47,329 nt of DNA. Source: DASWHF01 sp036393295 (GTDB lineage Bacteria > Pseudomonadota > Gammaproteobacteria > Acidiferrobacterales > UBA6901). A model generated the notes under the pieces. The model had not been told where the DNA came from. It saw only the letters and a program-made list of their open reading frames with translations, and ran no database searches. Both the position numbers and the translations under genes were made by a program. The stretch is taken from contig DASWHF010000047.1 of assembly GCA_036393295.1 (NCBI GenBank), positions 1 through 47,329 on the forward strand, read 5' to 3'. Positions 8,403-16,877 of the stretch are shown here, piece after piece. Positions within the stretch are counted from its first letter, which is position 1, and each line of letters begins with the position of its first letter.

Positions 8403-9674
8403 TCAGAAATAGTAAGCCGCGCGCAGATAGACGCTGCGGGCCGGCGCGGTCGAAACGCCCGGCAGCACGGTCGCCACGCCGCCGAACTCGCCGCCCGCAC
8501 CGCCGAACGGGAAGTTGACGCCCGCCTGGAGCTGCAGGTCCTGGCGCAGATCGTGAACCCCGCGCAACTGGTAGAAGCCGCTGGCGTCGTGCAGGTTGAC
8601 GATCAGGGTCTGAAACAGATTCCACAGCGGCGCCAGCTCGATCTGCAGGCCGAGCGCGGCGTAATCGCGGCCAAGGACGAACACCTCGCCGCGCGCCAGC
8701 CGCGCGGCCAGCGCCGGGTTCGCGGCGGTGATCCCGGCATAATCGCCGGCGTCGGTTTCGCCGAAGCCGTTGCGGTAGTATTCCGCGAAGCCGTACATGT
8801 TCCTGGCCCAGGCCACCCAGGAATAGTCGATGTTCGCCACCAGCGAGCCGGCGTGGCCGCCGCCGCGCAGATCCGTCACCGCCAGATCCGCCCGCGCCAC
8901 CGCCCCGCCGACGCTGCGATTGATCCCGAATCCGAAGACGTTTTCGTCGTAGTGGCGCGCGGCCAGCAGATCGAAGTCCATGCCGGACGCACGTCCGCGA
9001 TACTTCACCGCCTCGGAGCTCTGTGCCTGGGTGAGCGAGCCGCTTTGCGGGTCGCGCCGGCCGAGCGCCAGGGCCTGGAGATCGTCGCCGTTCGGCCGCA
9101 CCCACTGGCCATAGAGCATGTCGTCGCCACCCTTGTATTCCTTGTCGACCGCGACCGGGGAGAACGGATTGAAGATGTCGAGCGGATGGAAGGCCAGGCC
9201 GTTGCCCCAGCTCACCGCTTGGCGGCCGACGCGCAGCACCGCGCGCTCGCCGAGCCAGGCCAGCGACAGGCGGTCGAGGCGGTGCACGGCCGCGACCCGG
9301 TCGCGGTCGCTGAGATCGTGGGTGAGATCCATGACGCGCGTGCGGTCGTCCGGCAGGCCGGTGACCGACAGCGCACCGGCCACCGGCAGCAGGGCGGCGG
9401 CCGCGCGCCGGGTTTCGAGCGAGTCGCCGGCCACGGCCAGCGCCTCGTAGTGGGCGGACATCTCCCACGGCCCGGCGCGCCGTTCGGCCTTGAGGCGCAG
9501 GTCCAGGCTGTGGTCGGTGGGGCTGCGGTCGCCGAGCAGCGTCGCCAGGTCGTCGGCCGCATAACGCCCGTGACTGAGCTGGTACTTGACGTGCCCGCCC
9601 AGGCCCCAGGACCCGGCCTGGGCGGCGCCGGCCGCGATCGCCAGCAGCACCGCCAGCGCGCCGCGCCCGTCCAT
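8403..9674 (-). CDS. Outer-membrane beta-barrel protein
   Basis: A 423-residue secreted protein with a signal peptide (MDGRGALAVLLAIAAGAAQA). The body alternates aromatic and polar residues in barrel-like strands and ends in RAAYYF, the terminal aromatic signature of outer-membrane porins. A central segment reads LRVGRQAVSWGNGLAFHPLD and continues into IFNPFSP, a block I associate with uncharacterised porin-like proteins encoded beside lipid-transport ABC genes. It starts two bases after the ATPase stop, so it belongs to the LolA-like/permease/ATPase operon. It is probably the outer-membrane end of that export route. Confidence 0.8.
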   Translation of the reverse strand: MDGRGALAVLLAIAAGAAQAGSWGLGGHVKYQLSHGRYAADDLATLLGDRSPTDHSLDLRLKAERRAGPWEMSAHYEALAVAGDSLETRRAAAALLPVAGALSVTGLPDDRTRVMDLTHDLSDRDRVAAVHRLDRLSLAWLGERAVLRVGRQAVSWGNGLAFHPLDIFNPFSPVAVDKEYKGGDDMLYGQWVRPNGDDLQALALGRRDPQSGSLTQAQSSEAVKYRGRASGMDFDLLAARHYDENVFGFGINRSVGGAVARADLAVTDLRGGGHAGSLVANIDYSWVAWARNMYGFAEYYRNGFGETDAGDYAGITAANPALAARLARGEVFVLGRDYAALGLQIELAPLWNLFQTLIVNLHDASGFYQLRGVHDLRQDLQLQAGVNFPFGGAGGEFGGVATVLPGVSTAPARSVYLRAAYYF

Positions 9675-9676
9675 GA

Positions 9677-10366
<690 letters not shown>

Positions 10367-10388
10367 GACGGGCTCCCTGGCGATGGGT

Positions 10389-11612
10389 TCAGACACGGGT
10401 GAGGGCCTCGACCGGCACGTAACGCGCCGCCCGCCACGCGGGGTAGAGGCTGGCGATGCTGCCCAGCACCAGCACCAGCAGGTTGGCGCCGAGCACGTCG
10501 CGCGCCTCGACCTGCGGAATCAGCACCGCGCTCACGCCGACCATCTCCATGCCCTCGGCGAACGCCGACAAGTCGATGCCATCGCGAATCCAGGCCAGGT
10601 GCCCCCAGGCCAGGGCGTTGCCGATCGCCAGGCCGACCGCGAGCAACAGCAGCGACTCGAGCAGCACCTGGACCAGCACCTGGCGCGGCTGCATCCCCAG
10701 GGCCTGGATCAGGCCGATCTCGCGCGTGCGCTCGAACACCGCCATCAGCAGCGTGTTCACCAGCCCGAAGGACATGGCGAGGAACACGATCGCGAACCAG
10801 ATGTAGAGCACCACCTCGGTGATGCTGGCCGTGACCACCAGCAGCGGCTGGGCCTCGGCCCACGACGCCACGTCGAGGCCCGGCGCCGCGGCCTTGAGCC
10901 GCGCGGTGAGCGCATCGAGCCGCCGGCGGTCGGTGGTCATCACCGCCAGCTCCGAGACCTGCTCGCCGAGCTTGAGCATCGCCTGGGCGGCGGCGCGCGT
11001 GACGAACACGAAGGCGGTTTCGGCGCCGGGTGCGTCGGTGTCGAACACGCCGACCACGCGGAAGCCGCGGTCGGCGATGGCGTTGTCGACGTCCTGGCTC
11101 ATGATTACCACGCGCCGGCCGAGCCCGGTCTCGAGGCGCTCGGCGAGCTTGCGGCCGATCAGCAGGCCGGCGCCGTCGTCCGGCGCCAGGTAGCGCCCCT
11201 CGACCACCGCGCCGGGAATGAAGGACAGGCCGCGCTCGCCCTCCGGGTCGATGCCGACCAGCGCGACGCCGGCCGACTCGCGCTCGCTCGCCACCACCGC
11301 CGGCACGCGCACCCGGGTCGCCCAGGCGGTCACCGCGGGATCGTCGAGCGCCGCGCGCAGCGCCGGCGACGGCGGCACCATGCGGTGGTCGATGACCGGG
11401 TCGTCGCGGTAACCGGGCGCGTGGATCTGCACATGGCCGGTGAGATTGAGGATCTCGTTGCGGATCTGCTGCTCCATGGAGCCGCGCGCCAGGGCGGCGA
11501 GTATCACCATCGACCACACGCCGAGCGCCACCGCGATCACGATCAGCACGGTGCGCCGCGTGTGGCGCCACAGGTTGCGCCAGGCGAGCGTGAGCAGCAG
11601 GGTGGCGCGCAT
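10389..11612 (-). CDS. FtsX-type ABC permease (LolC/E-like), second permease
   Basis: A 407-residue permease with one N-terminal membrane helix (after AWRNLWRHTRR), a large periplasmic domain, and three C-terminal helices (SITEVVLYIWFAIVFLAMSF, LLESLLLLAVGLAIG and a last one near GANLLVLVLGSIASLYP). This MacB_PCD plus FtsX layout is shared by LolC/LolE and MacB. The segment ERTREIGLIQALGMQPRQV is the typical coupling-helix region. It sits between the sister permease and the ATPase with tight spacing. The pair of unequal permeases is like LolCE, but a barrel gene in the operon makes this a separate system. Confidence 0.9.
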   Translation of the reverse strand: MRATLLLTLAWRNLWRHTRRTVLIVIAVALGVWSMVILAALARGSMEQQIRNEILNLTGHVQIHAPGYRDDPVIDHRMVPPSPALRAALDDPAVTAWATRVRVPAVVASERESAGVALVGIDPEGERGLSFIPGAVVEGRYLAPDDGAGLLIGRKLAERLETGLGRRVVIMSQDVDNAIADRGFRVVGVFDTDAPGAETAFVFVTRAAAQAMLKLGEQVSELAVMTTDRRRLDALTARLKAAAPGLDVASWAEAQPLLVVTASITEVVLYIWFAIVFLAMSFGLVNTLLMAVFERTREIGLIQALGMQPRQVLVQVLLESLLLLAVGLAIGNALAWGHLAWIRDGIDLSAFAEGMEMVGVSAVLIPQVEARDVLGANLLVLVLGSIASLYPAWRAARYVPVEALTRV

Positions 11613-11620
11613 CCGCCCGC

Positions 11621-12847
11621 CTAGACCGCGCGCATCGCGTCGACCGGCTGCAGCCGGCGGATGCGCAGCGCCGGATACAGCGAGGCGAGCAGCGTGAACG
11701 CCAGGATCACCGCCGGACCGAGCGTCAGCGTGACGAACGACAGCTCCGGGACGATGACGCCCGGCAGGCCGAACTGGGCGTAGATCTCCTCCATGGCCTG
11801 GAAGGTGAATCCGGCGAAATAGTAGTACACCACCACGCCGCCGCCGACGGCGATGCCGATCGCCAGGCCGAGCAGCGTCAGCAGCAGCGACTCCAGCATC
11901 ACCACCGCGCCGATGCGCAACGGGCGCAGGCCGAGCGCCAGCATCACGCCGAACTCGCGGGTGCGCTCCAGCACCGCCATCAGGAAGGTGTTGAGGATGC
12001 TGAAGGTGACGATCACGATCAGCGACAGGTACATGAACCAGTTCTGCACCATGTCCGCCTGCATGAGCTGCTTGAGGCCGGTGAGGACCTCCTCCCAGGG
12101 CAGCGCCACCAGTTCGCCGCCGGCCGGCAACAGCGCGCGCACCTCGGCCAGCAGGCCGCCCAGCGCGTCCAGCTCGCGGGCGTTGACGACGATGACATGG
12201 CCGTGGTCGCCCATGGCGAACACGTCCTGGAAGGTCGCCAGCGGCATCTGCACCATGTGGCGGTCGATATCGGGCGCGCCGGTGGTGAAGATGCCGACCA
12301 CCGGCAGCACGGTCGCGGCCATCGAGCCGTCGCGGCCGGAGCCGAGCAGCACCAGCTCGTCGCCGACGCCGATCCGCAGGTTGCGCGCCAGCAACGCGCC
12401 CACGACCACTTCCTGGGCGTCATCGGCGGCCAGATACCGGCCCTCGCCCACCCGCCCGGGAATGGTGGACACACCGGGCTCGCGCGCCGGCTCGACACCA
12501 ACCGCCTGCACGCCGTAGCTGCGATCCTGGGAAGCGACCAGCGCGAACCCGAAGGCGCGCGCCGCCACGGCCGCCGCGCCGGTGCCGGTGCGCAGCCGCT
12601 CGGCGACCGCCGCGACCGCCGGCACGCTGGCGCGCATCTGCGGCTTGTCCTGGTAGCCGGCGCGCTGCACCTGCAGGTGGCCGGGAAACACCCGCAGGCT
12701 GGTGTCGATCATCATGTCGTAGGCGCCGAGCTGGATGGCGATCAGGAACACCAGCAGCGCCGCGACGAAGGCGATCGCCGACACCGTGAGCCAGGTGCGG
12801 CGCGTGTGCCGCCATAGGTTCCGCCAGGCCAGGCGCAGCGTGATCAT
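11621..12847 (-). CDS. FtsX-type ABC permease (LolC/E-like), first permease
   Basis: A 408-residue permease with the same layout as its neighbour: an N-terminal helix after AWRNLWRHTRRTWLTV, a periplasmic domain of about 220 residues, and three C-terminal helices beginning near FMYLSLIVIVTFSILNTF. ERTREFGVMLALGLRPLRI marks the ATPase contact. The ATG at 12847 overlaps the stop of the LolA-like gene by one base (TAATG), which signals translational coupling. The identical NLWRHTRR start in both permeases suggests an old duplication. Confidence 0.9.
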   Translation of the reverse strand: MITLRLAWRNLWRHTRRTWLTVSAIAFVAALLVFLIAIQLGAYDMMIDTSLRVFPGHLQVQRAGYQDKPQMRASVPAVAAVAERLRTGTGAAAVAARAFGFALVASQDRSYGVQAVGVEPAREPGVSTIPGRVGEGRYLAADDAQEVVVGALLARNLRIGVGDELVLLGSGRDGSMAATVLPVVGIFTTGAPDIDRHMVQMPLATFQDVFAMGDHGHVIVVNARELDALGGLLAEVRALLPAGGELVALPWEEVLTGLKQLMQADMVQNWFMYLSLIVIVTFSILNTFLMAVLERTREFGVMLALGLRPLRIGAVVMLESLLLTLLGLAIGIAVGGGVVVYYYFAGFTFQAMEEIYAQFGLPGVIVPELSFVTLTLGPAVILAFTLLASLYPALRIRRLQPVDAMRAV

Positions 12848-13614
12848 TATTGCTCGCGCGGGTTGCGCAGGTTCGACAGCGTGAAGGTGTGCGGCGGAAT
12901 CGCGATGCCGAAACGCGCCGCACGCACGCGGATCTCGGTCCACTCCTCCGGCTTGTCGGCCTTCTGCATGCGCTGGCGTGCGGCGACGGTCTTGCCGCCC
13001 ATCGACTTGATCTCGAGCGTCGCCATCCGCTTGAGCAGCGCGCCGGCCTGGTCGTAGAACGCGTGCGCCAGCACGATGTGGTCGTCGCGGATGCTGACCA
13101 CCTCCCGGCCCCAGACCACCGGCGCGGTGTCGTGCGGCGTCGATTCGATGACGTTAACGGTATGCCCGTCGCGCGCCTCGGTGGCGAGCAGCCGGTGGCT
13201 GTAGTGCTCGAGCAGGTCGTCGGCCTTGGCCAGGTCGTTGTTGGAGAAATCCGAGCCCATCCAGCTCTGGTTCATCATGCTCGACGGGATCTTGATGACG
13301 CGGTTGATGCGCGGCGTGAAGCTCCACATCTCGTTGTCGACCAGCAGCGTGCTGTTGCCGGCGTCCTTGGGCGGGGCGGTGACGCGCACCAGCGATTCCT
13401 TGTCGCCGCGCGTCCAGATGCGCAGCGACACCGTGCGTTGCCAGTCGGGGCGGTGGATGACCATGTCGGCCTCCGAATAGGACGACACGTCGCGCCAGTG
13501 GTCGATGGCTGCGCGCACGATCGCCGCGGCGTCGGCGGCCGGGGCGGCGCGGGCGGCCGGGGCGGCCGCGATCAGGGCCAGCGCGATCGGGAGGAAAGGC
13601 GGGGCGAAACGCAT
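12847..13614 (-). CDS. Outer-membrane lipoprotein-sorting (LolA-like) periplasmic protein
   Basis: A 255-residue secreted protein of the LolA-like lipoprotein-sorting family. It has a signal peptide (MRFAPPFLPIALALIAAAPA...). The mature part has IDHWRDVSSYSEADMVI, then WSFTPRINRVIKIPSSM, NQSWMGSDFSNNDLAK and WTEIRVRAARFGIAIP, typical of this family. LolA-fold proteins carry acyl chains across the periplasm. I chose the ATG at 13614 because it starts the signal peptide; the in-frame ATG at 13659 would put 15 extra residues before it. It is the first gene of the minus-strand export operon and is divergent from the MacA-like gene. Confidence 0.88.
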   Translation of the reverse strand: MRFAPPFLPIALALIAAAPAARAAPAADAAAIVRAAIDHWRDVSSYSEADMVIHRPDWQRTVSLRIWTRGDKESLVRVTAPPKDAGNSTLLVDNEMWSFTPRINRVIKIPSSMMNQSWMGSDFSNNDLAKADDLLEHYSHRLLATEARDGHTVNVIESTPHDTAPVVWGREVVSIRDDHIVLAHAFYDQAGALLKRMATLEIKSMGGKTVAARQRMQKADKPEEWTEIRVRAARFGIAIPPHTFTLSNLRNPREQ

Positions 13615-13744
13615 GGGAGTAGCCGGCTCCGTGCATGACACTTTCGGTTTGATCGCCACTCTAACATAATGCTTGATCCGAGACCCGCCGATCCCGTGTG
13701 CCCGCGCACACCGCCGGGTCCGCCATCAGGACGACCCGATCACC

Positions 13745-14938
13745 ATGCTCAACGGCACCGCCGCCGCTCCGCGCTCGCTCATCCGCCGACTGACCCGCGG
13801 CCGGGCGCTGTGGGTCGTCGCCGGCATCGCAGTCGCCGCGCTCGCCATGGCCCTGTGGCTGAACTCCGGCGGCTCCGGGACCGAGGCGCGCTACCGGACC
13901 GCGGTCGTCGACCGCGGCGGAATTGTCCAGCAGGTGTCGGCCAACGGCACGCTCAATCCGGTGGTGCTGGTCAACGTCGGCACCCAGGTGTCCGGCACGA
14001 TCAACAAGCTGTATGCCGACTACAACGACGCGGTCCGCGCCGGCCAGGTGCTGGCGCGGCTCGATCCGGCGCTGCTCGAGGCCCAGCTCGCCCAGAGCCG
14101 CGCCGCGCTCGCCAAGGCCGAGGCCGATCTCAAGCTCGCCGAGGCGAACGCCAAGCGCTCGCGCTTCCTGTTCGACAAGCAGATGGTCTCCGAGGCCGCG
14201 ATCGATCAGGCCGAGCAGGCGCTGGCGGCGGCACGCGCCCAGGCCGCGCTGGCCGGCGCCCAGGTCCAACGCGATCGGACCAATCTCGAGTACTCCGTCA
14301 TCCGCTCGCCGGTGTCGGGCGTGGTGGTGGCGCGCGACGTGGACGTCGGCCAGACCGTGGCGGCCAGCTTCCAGACCCCGACGCTGTTCAAGATCGCCCA
14401 GGACCTCGGCCAGATGCAGATCGACACCAGCGTCGCCGAGGCCGACATCGGCGGGCTCAAGGTCGGCCAGCCGGTCCGGTTCAGCGTCGATGCCTACCCC
14501 GACCGGGAATTCCAGGGCGAGGTCAGGCAGATCCGGCTGAATCCCACGATCGAGCAGAACGTCGTGACCTATAACGTCGTGGTGGCGGTCGACAACCGCG
14601 AGCGCCTGCTGATGCCCGGCATGACCGCCAACGTGCGCGTGGTCGTGGCCGAGCGTCCCGACGCCCTGCGCGTGCCGAACGCGGCGCTGCGCTTCCAGCC
14701 GGCCGAGGCCGCGAACGGCGATTCCGGCCAGCGCCGGGGCCCGCGGCCCGGCAACACCGTTTACAAGCTCGAGGGCGGGCGGGCGGTCGCAGTGCCGATC
14801 GGGCCCGGCATCACCGACAACCGCTACACCGAGGTCGTGAGCGGTGCGCTGGCGAACGGCGACGTCCTGATACTCGAGGACCGCGAGGTCCGCAAGAAAG
14901 GCGACCAGCGCGGCGCATTCCGGGTGCGCATGTTCTGA
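13745..14938 (+). CDS. Efflux periplasmic adaptor (MacA/HlyD-like)
   Basis: A 397-residue membrane-fusion protein. An N-terminal anchor helix (LWVVAGIAVAALAMALWL) precedes a lipoyl half (GTQVSGTINKLYADYNDAV), a coiled-coil hairpin rich in Ala, Glu and Arg (about residues 110-180), the second lipoyl half (RSPVSGVVVARDVDVGQTV) and a beta-barrel domain. This is the MacA type, which links an inner-membrane ABC pump to an outer-membrane channel. The ATG at 13745 follows AGGACG; an upstream start at 13673 is possible. The stop overlaps the next start (TGATG). It is divergent from the LolA-like operon, so the two may share a control region. Confidence 0.92.
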   Translation: MLNGTAAAPRSLIRRLTRGRALWVVAGIAVAALAMALWLNSGGSGTEARYRTAVVDRGGIVQQVSANGTLNPVVLVNVGTQVSGTINKLYADYNDAVRAGQVLARLDPALLEAQLAQSRAALAKAEADLKLAEANAKRSRFLFDKQMVSEAAIDQAEQALAAARAQAALAGAQVQRDRTNLEYSVIRSPVSGVVVARDVDVGQTVAASFQTPTLFKIAQDLGQMQIDTSVAEADIGGLKVGQPVRFSVDAYPDREFQGEVRQIRLNPTIEQNVVTYNVVVAVDNRERLLMPGMTANVRVVVAERPDALRVPNAALRFQPAEAANGDSGQRRGPRPGNTVYKLEGGRAVAVPIGPGITDNRYTEVVSGALANGDVLILEDREVRKKGDQRGAFRVRMF

Positions 14939-15660
14939 TGGACACGACGCCGCTGATTCGCGTCCAGGGCGTGTCCAAGCGCTACCCGGACGGCGGCGGC
15001 GCCGGCACGCCGGTGCTCAGGGAGGTATCGCTCGCCATCGGGCGCGGCGAGTTCGTCGCCATCATGGGGCCGTCCGGCTCGGGGAAGTCCACGTTCATGA
15101 ACATCGTCGGCTGCCTGGACACGCCGAGCCGCGGACATTGCTTCCTGGACGGGCGCGACGTTGCGCAGCTTTCGGTCGACGAGCTCGCGGCGTTGCGCAA
15201 CCGGCTCGTCGGCTTCGTGTTCCAGGGCTTCAACCTGCTGGCGCGTATCGACGCGCGCGACAACGTCGCGCTGCCGCTGCTCTATGCGGGCCTCAGCCGC
15301 GGCGCGCGCCGCGAGCGCGCCGAAACCATGCTGCGCAACGTCGGCCTGGAGCGCTACGCCCACCACCTGCCGAACCAGCTGTCCGGCGGCCAGCAGCTGC
15401 GCGTCGCCATCGCCCGCGCGCTCAGCACCGACCCGCAGCTGATCCTGGCGGACGAGCCGACCGGCAATCTCGACACCGCGACCGGCGAGGAGATCATGCA
15501 ATTGTTCGACGCGCTCAACGCCGAGCGCGGCATCACCGTGGTGCTGGTGACCCACGAGGCCGACATCGCCCGCCACGCGCGCCGCCTGGTGCGTTTCGTC
15601 GACGGCCGCGTCGTCGCCGACGGCCCGACCGAGCAGGTGCTGGGGGCGCTGCACGCATGA
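14938..15660 (+). CDS. ABC transporter ATP-binding protein (MacB-type, separate)
   Basis: A 240-residue ATPase with Walker A GPSGSGKST, signature LSGGQQLRVAIARA, Walker B LILADEPTGNLD and switch region LVTHEAD. The signature has QQL where most relatives have QQQ. In E. coli MacB this domain is fused to the permease; here it is a separate gene, as in many other bacteria. It overlaps the adaptor stop by one base and the permease start by four bases (ATGA), so all three genes are translationally coupled. Confidence 0.93.
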   Translation: MDTTPLIRVQGVSKRYPDGGGAGTPVLREVSLAIGRGEFVAIMGPSGSGKSTFMNIVGCLDTPSRGHCFLDGRDVAQLSVDELAALRNRLVGFVFQGFNLLARIDARDNVALPLLYAGLSRGARRERAETMLRNVGLERYAHHLPNQLSGGQQLRVAIARALSTDPQLILADEPTGNLDTATGEEIMQLFDALNAERGITVVLVTHEADIARHARRLVRFVDGRVVADGPTEQVLGALHA

Positions 15661-16877
15661 TGCGCGCGCTGCTCGGCGAGGCCTGGCGCGCCATGGCGGT
15701 CAACCGCCTGCGCACGCTGCTCACCATGCTGGGCATGATCATCGGCGTCAGCGCGGTGGTGCTCATGCTGGCCATCGGCCAGGGCGCGCAATACGTCATC
15801 CACCAGTCGATCTCGGCGATGGGCGCCAATCTGTTCGTGGTGCTGGCCGGTGCCACGACCTCCGGCGGCCTGCGCATGGGCGCCGGCACGGCGCCGAGCC
15901 TGACGCTCGACGACGCCGCCGCCCTCGACGAGCTGACGTCGCTGGCGGCGGTGGCGCCGATCGCCTCCGGCACCGCGCAGCTCGTCTACGGACCGAACAA
16001 CTGGAGCACGCAGGTGCGCGGCACCACCGACGGCTATCTCAAGCTACGCGACTGGGGAGTGCGTCTCGGCCAGACCTTCGGCGAGGCCGAGGTGCGCTCG
16101 GCGGCGCGCGTCGCGCTGCTCGGCCAGACCGTGGCGGACTATCTGTTCGGCGCCGAGGATCCGGTCGGCAGGACGGTGCGCATCAAGAACAATCCGTTTA
16201 CGGTTCTCGGCGTCCTGGAGCCCAAGGGCCAGAGCCTCGGCGGCTCGGACAACGACGACACCGTGATCGTTCCGGTCACCACGGCACAGCGCAAGCTGTT
16301 CGGCTCCCAAGTGCCGGGATCGGTGCGCTACATCATGGCGCAGGCGGTTTCCGAGGAGCTGATGGGCCGCGCCGAGGACGATATCACCGGGCTGCTGCGC
16401 CAGCGCCATCGCATCCCCGCGGGCGGCGAAGACGATTTCACGGTGCGCAACCTGACGGCGGTCGCCGAGACCGCCGCGTCGACGGCGCGCATCATGGCCA
16501 TCATGCTGGGCGCGATCGCGTCGATATCGCTGGTGGTGGGCGGCATCGGCATCATGAACATCATGCTGGTATCGGTCACCGAGCGCACCCGCGAGATCGG
16601 CATCCGCATGGCGGTCGGTGCGCGGCCGCGCGACGTGATGCTGCAGTTCCTGCTGGAGGCGGTGATCATGTCGATCGTCGGCTGCCTGATCGGCATCGTG
16701 CTGGGGGTGTCCGGCGCCTGGCTGGCGAGCCGGCTGGCGGACATCACCGTGGTCGTGACGGTCTGGTCGCTGCTGCTGGCCTTCGCGGTCGCCGCCGCGA
16801 TCGGCGTGTTCTTCGGCTACTACCCGGCACGCCGCGGTGCACGCCTCAAGCCGATCGAGGCGCTGCGCTACGAGTGA
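15657..16877 (+). CDS. MacB-like ABC permease
   Basis: A 406-residue permease with an N-terminal helix (RLRTLLTMLGMIIGVSAVVL), a periplasmic MacB core domain, and three C-terminal helices (IMLGAIASISLVVGGIGIMN, ...VIMSIVGCLIGIVLGVSG and the last near SLLLAFAVAAAIGVFFG). SVTERTREIGIRMAVGARPRD is the FtsX-family signature. With the adaptor and ATPase it makes a MacAB-type tripartite pump, usually exporting macrolides, lipopeptides or siderophore-like molecules. Its last 32 bases overlap, on the opposite strand, the end of the GGDEF-EAL gene. Confidence 0.92.
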   Translation: MMRALLGEAWRAMAVNRLRTLLTMLGMIIGVSAVVLMLAIGQGAQYVIHQSISAMGANLFVVLAGATTSGGLRMGAGTAPSLTLDDAAALDELTSLAAVAPIASGTAQLVYGPNNWSTQVRGTTDGYLKLRDWGVRLGQTFGEAEVRSAARVALLGQTVADYLFGAEDPVGRTVRIKNNPFTVLGVLEPKGQSLGGSDNDDTVIVPVTTAQRKLFGSQVPGSVRYIMAQAVSEELMGRAEDDITGLLRQRHRIPAGGEDDFTVRNLTAVAETAASTARIMAIMLGAIASISLVVGGIGIMNIMLVSVTERTREIGIRMAVGARPRDVMLQFLLEAVIMSIVGCLIGIVLGVSGAWLASRLADITVVVTVWSLLLAFAVAAAIGVFFGYYPARRGARLKPIEALRYE